Source: Peteryoungia aggregata LMG 23059 (lineage in GTDB: Bacteria > Pseudomonadota > Alphaproteobacteria > Rhizobiales > Rhizobiaceae). From it: a DNA stretch of 64,000 nucleotides. The DNA is taken from positions 62,001 to 126,000 of the forward strand of contig NZ_JAUSUW010000006.1 in the NCBI RefSeq assembly GCF_030814435.1. The letters run 5' to 3'. Position numbers and translations under genes: made by a program. Numbering within the stretch: position 1 is the first letter of the stretch; each line of letters begins with the position of its first letter. The notes below the pieces were generated by a model, which had not been told where the DNA came from, searched no databases, and worked only from the letters and a program-made list of their open reading frames with translations. Below, piece after piece: positions 49,031 to 58,799 of this stretch.

Positions 49031-52000
49031 GTACAACCGAAACCGGATCCGAACAGTCTGGCCGCAGTTTTACGGCTCTCTTCGTCCGCCGGCCGGTGCT
49101 GGCGGCCGTCCTCAACACGCTCCTCGTGGTCGCCGGGCTTGCAGCCCTTGCGGGCATCGAGATCCGCGAACTGCCTGACGTCGACCAGCCGGTCATCACT
49201 GTCAGCACCGATTACGACGGTGCCTCGGCCGAAACCATGGATCAGGAGGTGACGCGGGTCATCGAAGGGGCCGTCGCACGGGTGAGCGGCATGAAGTCCA
49301 TGTCCTCGCGTTCGGAATTCGGCTCCAGCCGCACGACACTGGAATTCGGCGATACGGTCGATCTTGCTGTTGCGGCCAACGACGTGCGCGATGCTCTCGG
49401 ACGCGTGCAGAACCAGTTGCCGGATGATGCCGAGGAGCCGCGGATCGTCAAGGCGGACGCAGATTCCCAGCCGATCATGCGGTTGGCCGTGACCTCCAGC
49501 ACGCTGTCGATGGAAGATCTGACCCTGCTGGTCGAAAACGAGATCTCCGACCGGCTGGCGGCCGTGGAGGGCGTTGCCGATGTCCAGGTCTATGGCGACC
49601 AGGAGAAGGTCTTCCGCATCGACGTCAACCAGGCGGCTCTTGCGGGTCGTGGTCTGACGGTCGCGAACCTGGCCACAGGGCTGCAGAACGCATCGCTGGA
49701 CGTGCCGGCTGGTTCGCTGCAGTCGCAGACCCAGGATATCGTCGTACGGGCCACCGCAAACCTGACTTCGGTCGAGGATTTCGAGAATGTCCTGATCGGA
49801 GACCGGATCAGGCTCGGTGATGTGGCCACTGTCACGCTGGGTCCCGACGAAGGCTCGACATCACTCCGCTCCAACGGGGTGCCCGGGGTCGGGCTTGGGG
49901 TCATCCGTCAGGCGCAATCGAACACGCTCAACATCTCGGCCGGTGTTCATGCGGCCGTGGACGCCATGGCAGCTGCGTTGCCGGAGGGCACACGTGTGGT
50001 TGTCACCAGCGACGATGCGGTATTCATCCAGGGCGCCTTGCACGAGGTGGAACTGGCGCTCGGTCTCTCCGCCGCGATCGTGCTTGTCGTTCTCTATCTT
50101 TTCCTCAGAGATTGGCGAGCAACGCTGATCCCGGCGCTGACCATGCCGGTGGCGCTGATCGGTACGCTGGTTGCCATCTATCTCGTCGGCTTCTCGATCA
50201 ATATCCTGACCCTGCTCGCGATCGTGCTGGCCACCGGCCTGGTGGTCGATGATGCGATCGTTGTGCTGGAGAATATCGTACGTCGCCGGTCCGAAGGCAT
50301 GGGGCCGCGTGCGGCGGCTGTGCTCGGAACACAGGAGGTGTTCTTTGCGGTTCTTGCGACAACGGCGACGCTCGCCGCCGTCTTCGTGCCGCTTTCCTTT
50401 CTGCCGGGGCAGCTCGGTGGGCTCTTCCGGGAGTTCGGTTTCGTTCTCGCCTTTGCCGTGCTTCTGTCGTCGGTGACGGCCCTGACACTGTGTCCGATGA
50501 TGGCATCGCGCATGCTGTCTCGCCCTGCGGATCACAACAAGGGGCTGCTGGGCGCCTTCGGCTCGCTGTTCGCCGCCGCCTACAAACGCAGCCTGCACGC
50601 CTGTCTCGGCAATCCCATGGTGGTGGTCGTTGTTGCGGTGATGTTCTCGGCAGCCGCCTATGGCGCCTTTACCGCGATCCGCAGCGAATTGACGCCACGG
50701 GAAGATCGCTCGATGGTGATGATGCGTCTCACCACGCCGCAGGGCTCCAGCCTCGCCTATACGCGCGACCAGTTGCAGCGGGTGGAGGAAAATCTTCAGC
50801 CGCTTCGCGACAGCGGCGAGATCCAGAACATCTTCTCGATCTCCGGTCAGGGGGCTTCCAACAGCGCCTTCATGGTCATGACGCTTGCACCATGGTCTGA
50901 GCGGGCGCGTACGCAGGATCAGATCGTGCAGGACGTAAACGCCGCAGCGGCTCGTGTGCCGGCCCTGCGCGGCAACGTGTTCCAGAGCAACAGTCTGCGG
51001 ATTAGGGGCGCCGGAAACGGGCTGCAGATGGCCCTTGTCGGCTCGACACATGACAAGCTGACGGGGGCAGCCCTGCAGGTTATCGAGCAGATGCGCGACC
51101 GCCCGGAGTTCCAGACACCGCGCCTCGACAACGAGCCGACGCAGGCCCAGATCTCCGTTACCATCGACCGCGAACGCGCCTCAGACCTCGGGATCGACAT
51201 CGGAGCAATCGGTGCCTCGCTCCAGGCACTGCTGGAAGGCCGTTCCGTCACCGATGTCTTCGTCGACGGAAACGCGATCCCGGTCCGCCTCGTTTCGAGT
51301 ACCCAGCCGATCAACGATCCGACAGACCTGGAGAACATCTTCCTGACCACCTCGGACGGGCGGGTGGTGCCCATGTCGACCATTGCAACACTTGAGGAAA
51401 AGGTGGTCTCTCCGACGCTCAACCGCGAGCAGCAACTGGCATCGGTCTCCTTCTCCGCCGGTCTTGCCGATGGCGTGACACTTGGGGATGCGGTGCAGGC
51501 GGTGACCGAAATCGCGCAACCACTGCTGCCGCCAGGATCGCGGCTCATTCCGCTCGCCGAAGCCGCGACGCTGGAGGAGAACAGCTACGGGATGGCACTG
51601 ACCTTCGGCTTTGCGATCGCCATCATCTTCCTGGTGCTCGCAGCGCAGTTTGAGAGCATCGTCTCTTCGTTGATCATCATGGCGACGGTGCCCCTTGGTC
51701 TTGCCTGTGCCGTCTTTGCTCTAGTCGTCACCGGTTCGACATTGAATGTCTACAGCCAGATCGGTCTGGTCCTGCTGGTGGGTGTCATGGCGAAAAACGG
51801 CATCCTGATCGTCGAATTCGCCAACCAGCTGCGTGACAGGGGGCTTTCCGTGCGCGAGGCGATCGAGAACGCCTGCACCATACGGCTTCGTCCTGTGATG
51901 ATGACGATGATCGCAACCGTTCTCGGAGGCGTGCCGCTGGTGCTCGCCCAGGGAGCCGGTGCTGAGGCGCGCATTGCGCTAGGATGGGTGATCGTTGGAG

Positions 52001-52176
52001 GGCTCGGCGTGGCCACCCTGGTGACGCTGTATATCACGCCCGTCGCCTACCTTCTGCTCGCCCGCTTCTCCAGGCCTCACGCCCATGAGGAGGCGCGCCT
52101 GAAGACCGAGCTTGACGATGCGACCCTGAAGATCGCCAATGATCCCGGTGCTCCGCCACGGATTGCCGCCGAATGA
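49027..52176 (+). CDS. RND-family efflux pump
   Basis: Inner-membrane proton-driven exporter of 1049 residues, as for AcrB/MexB-like proteins. Twelve membrane segments are expected. Landmarks are the N-terminal FVRRPVLAAVLNTLLVVAG, LATGLVVDDAIVVLENIVRR with the paired Asp of TM4, FREFGFVLAFAVLLSSVTA, and NGILIVEFANQLRDRG near the second half. Substrate specificity (drugs, lipids or metals) is not evident; heavy-metal pumps usually differ at these sites, so organic substrates are likelier. It overlaps the adaptor by 4 bp. Confidence 0.95.
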   Translation: MSTTETGSEQSGRSFTALFVRRPVLAAVLNTLLVVAGLAALAGIEIRELPDVDQPVITVSTDYDGASAETMDQEVTRVIEGAVARVSGMKSMSSRSEFGSSRTTLEFGDTVDLAVAANDVRDALGRVQNQLPDDAEEPRIVKADADSQPIMRLAVTSSTLSMEDLTLLVENEISDRLAAVEGVADVQVYGDQEKVFRIDVNQAALAGRGLTVANLATGLQNASLDVPAGSLQSQTQDIVVRATANLTSVEDFENVLIGDRIRLGDVATVTLGPDEGSTSLRSNGVPGVGLGVIRQAQSNTLNISAGVHAAVDAMAAALPEGTRVVVTSDDAVFIQGALHEVELALGLSAAIVLVVLYLFLRDWRATLIPALTMPVALIGTLVAIYLVGFSINILTLLAIVLATGLVVDDAIVVLENIVRRRSEGMGPRAAAVLGTQEVFFAVLATTATLAAVFVPLSFLPGQLGGLFREFGFVLAFAVLLSSVTALTLCPMMASRMLSRPADHNKGLLGAFGSLFAAAYKRSLHACLGNPMVVVVVAVMFSAAAYGAFTAIRSELTPREDRSMVMMRLTTPQGSSLAYTRDQLQRVEENLQPLRDSGEIQNIFSISGQGASNSAFMVMTLAPWSERARTQDQIVQDVNAAAARVPALRGNVFQSNSLRIRGAGNGLQMALVGSTHDKLTGAALQVIEQMRDRPEFQTPRLDNEPTQAQISVTIDRERASDLGIDIGAIGASLQALLEGRSVTDVFVDGNAIPVRLVSSTQPINDPTDLENIFLTTSDGRVVPMSTIATLEEKVVSPTLNREQQLASVSFSAGLADGVTLGDAVQAVTEIAQPLLPPGSRLIPLAEAATLEENSYGMALTFGFAIAIIFLVLAAQFESIVSSLIIMATVPLGLACAVFALVVTGSTLNVYSQIGLVLLVGVMAKNGILIVEFANQLRDRGLSVREAIENACTIRLRPVMMTMIATVLGGVPLVLAQGAGAEARIALGWVIVGGLGVATLVTLYITPVAYLLLARFSRPHAHEEARLKTELDDATLKIANDPGAPPRIAAE

Positions 52177-52181
52177 GCAAG

Positions 52182-52203
52182 GCGCGCCGGTCGTGCGGCG
52201 CGC
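52182..52203 (+). terminator. GC hairpin after the RND pump
   Basis: 8-bp perfect stem (GCGCGCCG with CGGCGCGC) and a 6-base loop, 5 bp after the pump stop. No T tract, so termination is uncertain. Confidence 0.45.
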
Positions 52204-52297
52204 GCATTCGCCGTCTGGACAATTGCCTGACGCTATCCCATAGCAGGTCGCATCGGCGGTTTGCCGCTGAGACCCATTGCAGTTTCGGGAGGTGCGG

Positions 52298-53707
52298 ATG
52301 GCCCGCAAGGATGTGATCGACGGACGGCGCAACGAGGACGGCATCGCGCAGGCGTTGCCGATCCTGAAGCAGCGATTTGGCGAGCGTTTCCAGACGGGGC
52401 AGTCCTTCCGCGAGCAACACAGCCATACCACGACCTATCTGCCCTCGCAGCGACCCGACGGCGTGGTTTTCGTCGAGGGGAGCGACGAGGTGCGGGAGGT
52501 TGTCCGCATCTGCGCCGAGCATCGCGTGCCAATTGTCGCCTTCGGCACGGGGTCGTCGCTTGAGGGACAGGTCAATGCGCCCTGTGGCGGCATTTCGGTC
52601 GATTTCAGCCGGATGAACAGAATTCTATCGGTGAATGCCGAGGATCTGGACTGCACTGTGGAGCCGGGCGTCACGCGGGAAGATCTGAACACCTACCTCA
52701 GGGATACCGGGCTGTTCTTCCCGATCGATCCGGGTGCGAATGCCTCGCTCGGCGGCATGACGGCAACGCGCGCGTCCGGCACCAATGCCGTGCGCTATGG
52801 CACGATGAAGGACAATGTCCTGGCACTCACCGTGGTCACGGCCGATGGCGCGGAAATCCGGACGGCGCATCGGGCGCGAAAATCCTCGGCGGGATATGAT
52901 TTGACGCGGCTCTTCGTGGGATCTGAGGGCACGCTCGGGCTTATCACCTCAATCACGCTGCGCCTGCAGGGCATTCCGGCGAAGATCGCTGGTGGTGTCT
53001 GCGCCTTCCCGTCACTGGAGGATGCCTGCAATGCGGTGATCATGACCATCCAGATGGGCATTCCGGTGGCGCGCATCGAACTGCTCGACGAGATGCAGAT
53101 CCGCGCCTGCAACGCCTATTCGAGGCTTTCTTATGCCGAGCGTCCGACCTTGTTCGTCGAGTTCCACGGCACCGAGGAGACAGTGGCGCTGCAGGCGGCG
53201 CAATTCGGCGAGATCGCGGCTGAATTCGGGGGCGGAGATTTTGTCTATACCGCCAATGCCGAGGAACGCAGCCAGCTTTGGAAGGCCCGCCACAATGCCT
53301 ATTGGGCGAGCCGCGCGCTTGCGCCGGAATTGGCCGCGCTGTCCACCGATGTCTGCGTGCCGATCTCGCGGCTGGCGGAATGCGTGGCGGAGACGCAGGC
53401 CGATATCCGCGAACAGGGCTTTTTAGCGCCGATCGTCGGCCATGCCGGTGACGGCAATTTCCATGTCCTCCTGCTCTTCAACGACAAGGATCCGGCAGAT
53501 GTGCAGAAGGCGGAAGCCTTTATCGAGCGGTTGAACGGGCGGGCGCTCGCCATGGACGGGACCTGTACGGGGGAGCACGGGATCGGGCAGGGCAAGATCA
53601 GCTATCTCGAGCAGGAGCTCGCCTCGGCGATGCCGACGATGCGGGCGATCAAGGCCGGCCTCGACCCGCACAACCTCTTCAATCCCGGCAAGATCTTTCG
53701 CCTGTGA
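52298..53707 (+). CDS. FAD-linked D-lactate/glycolate-type dehydrogenase
   Basis: 469-residue flavoprotein of the GlcD/Dld family that oxidises a 2-hydroxy acid such as D-lactate or glycolate. It has the FAD_binding_4 stretch PIVAFGTGSSLEGQ, PGANASLGGMTATRASGTNA, and the C-terminal domain with GHAGDGNFHVLL and CTGEHGIGQGK. The ATG at 52298 has GGGAGG five bases upstream. A single-subunit cytochrome-dependent D-lactate dehydrogenase is more likely than GlcD, because no glcE or glcF is adjacent, but this is inference. Confidence 0.9.
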   Translation: MARKDVIDGRRNEDGIAQALPILKQRFGERFQTGQSFREQHSHTTTYLPSQRPDGVVFVEGSDEVREVVRICAEHRVPIVAFGTGSSLEGQVNAPCGGISVDFSRMNRILSVNAEDLDCTVEPGVTREDLNTYLRDTGLFFPIDPGANASLGGMTATRASGTNAVRYGTMKDNVLALTVVTADGAEIRTAHRARKSSAGYDLTRLFVGSEGTLGLITSITLRLQGIPAKIAGGVCAFPSLEDACNAVIMTIQMGIPVARIELLDEMQIRACNAYSRLSYAERPTLFVEFHGTEETVALQAAQFGEIAAEFGGGDFVYTANAEERSQLWKARHNAYWASRALAPELAALSTDVCVPISRLAECVAETQADIREQGFLAPIVGHAGDGNFHVLLLFNDKDPADVQKAEAFIERLNGRALAMDGTCTGEHGIGQGKISYLEQELASAMPTMRAIKAGLDPHNLFNPGKIFRL

Positions 53708-53781
53708 GTGCAAGAGCTTGCGGGTTGCCCTGCCGGTGAATTGCGTTACCCTCTCGGCCGTAATCAAGGGAGTGGCATTCA

Positions 53782-56700
53782 GTGCTCGGACGTATACTGG
53801 CAACGCTCGGCGGACTTCTGGTGGTTGCGCTCTTCTCTGCGCTGCTTGCCCCGCTTTTCGTCGACTGGACCAATTTCCGTCAGAAATTCGAAGATCATGC
53901 CAGCCAGTTGCTCGGCAAGAAGGTCGTGGTGCATGGCGCGGTGAGTGCGCGGCTGCTGCCATTTCCCTCGGTGACAATGGAGGATGTGACTGTCGGCGCG
54001 GATGTTGACGGCACGCCGCTCGTCCGCGTGGCACGGTTCTCTCTCGATGCGGAGCTTGCCCCCTTCCTGTCGGGTGAGGCGCGCATCTTCGATATGCGCA
54101 TCGAGGAGCCAAAGGCACGCATCCGGCTTCTTCAGGATGGCACCCTGGACTGGTTGCGCGGCAGTAAACCCAGCATCCCCGCGCGCACCGTCGTTCTCGA
54201 AAAGCTCTCGATCACCGGAGGGACGATCGAGTTCATCGATCAGCAATCCGGCCGTGACAGGACCCTGACGGATCTCGATGTGGCCATCTCGGCCCGCACG
54301 CTTGCGGGGCCGTGGTCCGTGGAGGGGCGTGCTGCGCTTGATGGTGAAGCCGGCAGTTTTACGTTGCACACATCGGAGCCAACCGGCACTGCGCTGCCGC
54401 TGCGCTTGCGGATTGAGCCGGAGGTGAGGCCGTTTGATCTGCAGCTCGAGGGCGAGGTGGCGATTGAAGCGGGCAAGCCCCATTACGCTGGAACCTTCGG
54501 TTCGACGTGGAAGGTCGCAACGGCTCAAGAGACCGTGGAACCCGGCCAGAAGCCTGCTCCGGCACCACGGGTTCGCGGCGAGTTCAAGCTGGCGAATGAC
54601 AGCGTCACCATCCCGAGCTACCGGCTCGAGCTCGGCGACGCGACCGATCCCTATGTGATCACGGGTGAAGCGAAGCTCGATACGGGCGCCAACCCCGAAT
54701 TTCTGCTGACTGCGGAAGGACAGCAGGTCGACGTGAACCGGCTGGCGGCCGACGGAAGCCGGGCGAAGACATCCCGCAACGGGGCCATATCCGTCCAGCA
54801 GCGCATGGCGCTGTTGCTCGCGACGGCGGCCAGGATCCCGATCCCCAAGGTTCCGGGACGCGCAACGCTGCGTCTGCCGGCGATTGTTGCCGGCGATACG
54901 GTGTTCCGCGACCTGCAGCTTGATGTTCGTCCGGCCGGCGACGGCTGGACAGTGGACAAGGCGGTTGGTGTCCTGCCAGGTCGCACGCAGGTGGAAGCCA
55001 GTGGCCGGCTGGTGCTCGTCGGCACCCCTTCCTTCGAAGGCCGGCTGCTTGTCGCATCGACCCAGCCTTCGGGGCTGGCGACTTGGATTTCGGGTCGAGT
55101 GGATCCAGCGATCCGGAGCCTCGCTTCGGCCGGGTTTTCCGCATCCGTCAATCTGACCCCCGAGCTGCAACGCTTCGAAAATCTGGAACTGGCTATCGGC
55201 GCGGAGCCCTTGAGGGGGCGGATCGAAAGGGAAGGACGCAATGGGGAGGTGGCGAGCCTTTCCGTCGACTTGGCGGGCGAGGGGCTCGACCTTGATGCGG
55301 CACGTGCGATCGCCGCGCTGATCGTCGGTGAAGATGCTGAAAGACACCTGCTGGCTGAACGGGTCGCAGCACGGTTGAAAGTCGATGCACTGAGGGCCTT
55401 CGGGGTTACGGCGGAGGATGTGGAAGCCATCGCGACCTACCAGGCCGGCCAGTTGGCAGTCGAACGTCTGAACCTTGGCAGCGTTGCCGGCAGCCAAATC
55501 CGGATCCGGGGCAGCCTGCGCGACACGGAAAGCCAGCCAATCGGGGAGGGCGAGATCGATATCGTCTCGACCGATTCTGGGCCCTTCCTCAACCTGTTGC
55601 GTGATCGTCTGCCGGGCAGCCCGCTCATCAGCCGGCTGGCGGCAAGTGCTGGCTGGTATCAGGAGAGCGACCTGAAGGCCAAGGTCTCCGTCCTGGAATC
55701 CGGTGCCGTCAGCCTGGAGGCGAACGGACGCGTCAACAACAGTGGCCTTTCGCTGAAGGCCGGCGCTGCGGATCTTGCAGCGCTGGTTTCGAGTGGTGCA
55801 AGAACAATCGACATACGGCTAGAAAACGAGGAGGCACAGGTCCTACTGGGACAGGCGGGTTTCGATCCGCTGCCATGGGACATCGGCGAAGGGGGCGTGC
55901 TGACGCTTGCGATCAATGCCGCCGGTGACGGGAATGCCGACCTCGTGGCCCGTTTTGCGGGAAGCCGCACGACCCTGGACGCGACGGGACAACTCACGTC
56001 CTTCGACACGTCTCGCCTGCTTGACGGCGCCTGGGAGGTCTCTGTCGATAGCGCCGATCTCGGTCCCTACCTGATGTCGCTTGGGCTCGCGCTTCCCGAA
56101 GCAGCGACGGGCGTGCCGGTTGCTGGCTCATCCCGCTTTTCCCTCGCCGACGACGGTCTTGTGATCGACAGCCTGGCGGGCAGCATTGCCGGGCAGACTG
56201 TGACAGCTGCGGGGCGGGTCGATTTGACCGGGACCGTTGCGTCGGCTGTCGGAACAGTCGCTCTCGAGGAGATGGATCTGGAATGGCTTGCCGAGGCCGT
56301 ACTGGGTCCTGTGCGCGATCCTGCTACCGGTGATCTTTCGGGTGCGGCGCTCAGTCCCCAGGCGCTGCCTTTCGATCTCGATCTCGACCTGACGGCCAAG
56401 CGTATCTGGCCCGGAATCGGCGAGGCGATGACCGATTTATCCGGAAAGCTCACCAACAAGGCCGGCGAACTTTCACTCGACGAGGTCTCTGCTGGATGGC
56501 TCGGCGGTACGGTGACGGGGCGGCTCTCCGTTGCGAATGCGGAGGGCAACGGCTTCCTGCAGGCGCGACTTGATCTAGTCGACGGCGATCTGGCCCGGGC
56601 CCTGGATACCTTGCGCGTCGAGCGCGGTCTCGTCGCGACCGGCAATCCGACAGGCCGGATGGAGATCACCTTTGTCGGGGAGGGCGGGGGCAATACGGCT

Positions 56701-57546
56701 GCCAGCCTGATTGGTGCGGCAAGCGGCTCCGGGGAGGTTCGCCTCAAGTCCCTGGTCGTCGAGAATCTTGACCTTTCCGTCATGCCGAGCCTGCTTGCCG
56801 AAGCCGACGCGATTGGCACCGAGATCAACCAGGAGAAGGTGAAGGCTCTGGCGGACGCTCAGGTGTCCGCCGGGAGCTCGGCGCTCGGAGACCTGACCCT
56901 GCCATTCGCTCTGTCGGATGGGACGCTGCGGGTTCAGGCGGCGAGCCATCAGACAGCGCAGGCGCGCCTTGATGGCGCGGCCCGCCTCGATTTGCGTTCC
57001 GGTTTGCTGGATGCTGAAGTCGGTGTTGCGCTGGATCCCGGTGACGCGGGCATGGAAGGGGCGGAACCGAACTTCCGCATTGCGCTTACCGGTCCGGCAT
57101 TACAGCCGGAGCGCATTCTCGATGTTACCGAACTCACCAATTTCTTCTCCCTGAGGGCTTTCGAGGCCGAACGGCGGCGGGTCGAGGCGCTTCAGGCCAG
57201 TGTGCTTGAAAAGCAGAGGCTGCGGCGTGAGGCGGCCCTGGCACGCGCTCGCGACGAGGAGCGCGCCCGCGCAGAGGTGGAGCGCCGGCTGATCGAGGAA
57301 GAGGCCCGAGTGAAGGCAGAGGAAGAGGCTGCCGCTGCGGCACAAGCGGCAGCAGCTGCAGCAGCAGCAGCGCCGCTCGTCGATACGCCGCCGGTGCCAT
57401 CTGAACCACGTTCGCAGGATGCGCCGGGTGATCTGACGACCGAAACCGTCCCGCCTGCCGCCGTCTTGCCTGTGGCGCCCAGCGAACGGGTTGTCCGCCA
57501 GCCCCTCCCGGAGATGCGGTTCGAGGGCTTGCCCGGCGTGGACTGA
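53782..57546 (+). CDS. AsmA-family large membrane protein
   Basis: 1254-residue AsmA-like protein, inner-membrane anchored by one N-terminal segment (about 5-27) with the rest predicted to be periplasmic beta-rich, as in proteins tied to outer-membrane lipid transport and assembly. The N-terminal AsmA domain includes VHGAVSARLLPFPSVTMEDV. The C-terminal 120 residues are different: a charged coiled-coil (EAERRRVEALQASVLEKQRL) and an Ala-rich stretch before a Pro-rich end. GTG start at 53782 with AAGGGAG at 53766-53772. It converges with a small ribbon-helix-helix gene. Confidence 0.9.
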   Translation: MLGRILATLGGLLVVALFSALLAPLFVDWTNFRQKFEDHASQLLGKKVVVHGAVSARLLPFPSVTMEDVTVGADVDGTPLVRVARFSLDAELAPFLSGEARIFDMRIEEPKARIRLLQDGTLDWLRGSKPSIPARTVVLEKLSITGGTIEFIDQQSGRDRTLTDLDVAISARTLAGPWSVEGRAALDGEAGSFTLHTSEPTGTALPLRLRIEPEVRPFDLQLEGEVAIEAGKPHYAGTFGSTWKVATAQETVEPGQKPAPAPRVRGEFKLANDSVTIPSYRLELGDATDPYVITGEAKLDTGANPEFLLTAEGQQVDVNRLAADGSRAKTSRNGAISVQQRMALLLATAARIPIPKVPGRATLRLPAIVAGDTVFRDLQLDVRPAGDGWTVDKAVGVLPGRTQVEASGRLVLVGTPSFEGRLLVASTQPSGLATWISGRVDPAIRSLASAGFSASVNLTPELQRFENLELAIGAEPLRGRIEREGRNGEVASLSVDLAGEGLDLDAARAIAALIVGEDAERHLLAERVAARLKVDALRAFGVTAEDVEAIATYQAGQLAVERLNLGSVAGSQIRIRGSLRDTESQPIGEGEIDIVSTDSGPFLNLLRDRLPGSPLISRLAASAGWYQESDLKAKVSVLESGAVSLEANGRVNNSGLSLKAGAADLAALVSSGARTIDIRLENEEAQVLLGQAGFDPLPWDIGEGGVLTLAINAAGDGNADLVARFAGSRTTLDATGQLTSFDTSRLLDGAWEVSVDSADLGPYLMSLGLALPEAATGVPVAGSSRFSLADDGLVIDSLAGSIAGQTVTAAGRVDLTGTVASAVGTVALEEMDLEWLAEAVLGPVRDPATGDLSGAALSPQALPFDLDLDLTAKRIWPGIGEAMTDLSGKLTNKAGELSLDEVSAGWLGGTVTGRLSVANAEGNGFLQARLDLVDGDLARALDTLRVERGLVATGNPTGRMEITFVGEGGGNTAASLIGAASGSGEVRLKSLVVENLDLSVMPSLLAEADAIGTEINQEKVKALADAQVSAGSSALGDLTLPFALSDGTLRVQAASHQTAQARLDGAARLDLRSGLLDAEVGVALDPGDAGMEGAEPNFRIALTGPALQPERILDVTELTNFFSLRAFEAERRRVEALQASVLEKQRLRREAALARARDEERARAEVERRLIEEEARVKAEEEAAAAAQAAAAAAAAAPLVDTPPVPSEPRSQDAPGDLTTETVPPAAVLPVAPSERVVRQPLPEMRFEGLPGVD

Positions 57547-57580
57547 CACCAGCCCATCGCCGGATGTCTGGCCGTCCGGC

Positions 57581-57817
57581 CTACAGCGCCTGAGGGCTGC
57601 CTTGCGCGCGCGACTTCTTGAGTTCCTGCAGCACGAAGAGACGCAGCGCCGAAGACAAGTTCGAACCGACCGGGCGATCCTCATCGATACTGGCAATCAG
57701 AGCCGCAAAGCTCATGCCACGCTCGGCTGCCATCAATTTCAATTCGTGGAGAAAGGGATCCTCGACGGAAAAGCTCGTCCTGTGGCCGTGAAGTGTGATC
57801 GAACGCTTGCGGATCAT
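57581..57817 (-). CDS. Ribbon-helix-helix domain protein
   Basis: 78-residue protein, probably DNA-binding. The pattern HGHRTSFSVEDPFLHELKLMAAERG with LSSALRLFVLQEL fits the rhizobial RHH family in which a beta strand inserts in the major groove. The ATG at 57817 fits the family N-terminus MIRKRSITLHGHRTS but has no good ribosome binding site. A longer frame (to 57916) overlaps the DUF4169 stop. It is probably co-transcribed with DUF4169 and sspB. Confidence 0.75.
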   Translation of the reverse strand: MIRKRSITLHGHRTSFSVEDPFLHELKLMAAERGMSFAALIASIDEDRPVGSNLSSALRLFVLQELKKSRAQGSPQAL

Positions 57818-57878
57818 GGCGGGCACCGTCGGCAACAGTCGGACATGGGGTCGTGCCCCGTTGGAGGCCGGATCGGTT

Positions 57879-58070
57879 TCAGTCCTGCTCCGGCTTCTCG
57901 ATGCGTCCCTGCTCATGCAGGCGCGCCGCCATCTCGTTCTCGGCCCGGGTCAGGCTCTTCTCGATCTTTGTCCGGCCATGGCTGATGCGATTCTGCTCGG
58001 CTGTCGCTTCGCGTTCGCTGCGCGCCTTGGCCTTGCGGAACTGGCGGAGATTGACGACGTCTGCAGCCAT
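57879..58070 (-). CDS. DUF4169 family protein
   Basis: 63 residues, highly charged, with the pattern VVNLRQFRKAKARSEREATA and RTKIEKSLTRAENEMAARL of DUF4169; function unknown. The ATG at 58070 has GAGGA seven bases upstream. It is between sspB and the RHH gene on the same strand, with 55 bp to sspB. Confidence 0.82.
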   Translation of the reverse strand: MAADVVNLRQFRKAKARSEREATAEQNRISHGRTKIEKSLTRAENEMAARLHEQGRIEKPEQD

Positions 58071-58125
58071 TGTCGGTTCCTCGATGAAATAGGCCGGAGC
58101 GAGGTCCGGCCTGTTCGTCATGGGC

Positions 58126-58629
58126 TCACTGCTTCTTGCGGAAGGCGTCGAGCGAGACGACAGAGCCTTCCTTCTTCTCGTCGCCCTTCGCCGCTTCTGC
58201 GTCCTCCGGCTTGGCAACGGCTTCCAGCGGATAGGCCGTGATTTCGGCCTCCGTCTCTTCCTCGTCGGCCAGCGGCACGTCGAATTCCAGTTCGAAGTTC
58301 ACCGACGGATCGTAGAAGCCACGGATGGCGTTGAATGGGATTACGAGCTTTTCCGGGGTGTCGGAGAAGGAAAGGCCGATTTCGAACTGGCTGTCCGTGA
58401 CCTTGAGGTCCCAGAACTGGTGCTGGATGACGATCGTCATCTGTTCTGCATACTTCGATTTGAGATGCTGGGAGATCCGTACGCCCGGCGCGCCGGTCAG
58501 GAAGGTGATGAAGAAATGATGGTCACCCGGCAGCCGGGCGGTCGCCGCAACCTCGGTCAAAACCTTGCGGATGACACTCCGCAGTGCGTCCTGGGCCAGA
58601 ATGTCGTAGCGAATATGGTCGTGCCCCAT
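58126..58629 (-). CDS. sspB: SspB, ClpXP adaptor (alphaproteobacterial type)
   Basis: Delivers ssrA-tagged proteins to the ClpXP protease. The 167-residue product begins HIRYDILAQDALRSVIRKVL and has the substrate-binding beta-rich domain with HHFFITFLTGAPGVRIS and TIVIQHQFWDLKV. An acidic flexible linker follows, then a C-terminal motif ending VVSLDAFRKKQ that could dock ClpX. The ssrA gene lies about 170 bp upstream on the same strand. GAxxxGGG-like ribosome binding is weak. Confidence 0.92.
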   Translation of the reverse strand: MGHDHIRYDILAQDALRSVIRKVLTEVAATARLPGDHHFFITFLTGAPGVRISQHLKSKYAEQMTIVIQHQFWDLKVTDSQFEIGLSFSDTPEKLVIPFNAIRGFYDPSVNFELEFDVPLADEEETEAEITAYPLEAVAKPEDAEAAKGDEKKEGSVVSLDAFRKKQ

Positions 58630-58799
58630 CAGATCCCTGCTTTCCTAATCATGCCGATTTTCAGCGGCTTATGCCATGGCGCGGCGATGCGGAAAAGCCC
58701 CGCCGCGTGAAACTGGTTCGGCGAATGTACATCAAATATCGGGCTGCGGGTAGCAGCGAAATCCGACGCAAAGTCACGGATGAGAGAAGGGGGAGAGTT

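Noticed and set aside
53779..55497. 572-codon open frame antisense to the AsmA-like gene
   Set aside because: No motif, no start signal; the sense frame is a full-length AsmA protein.
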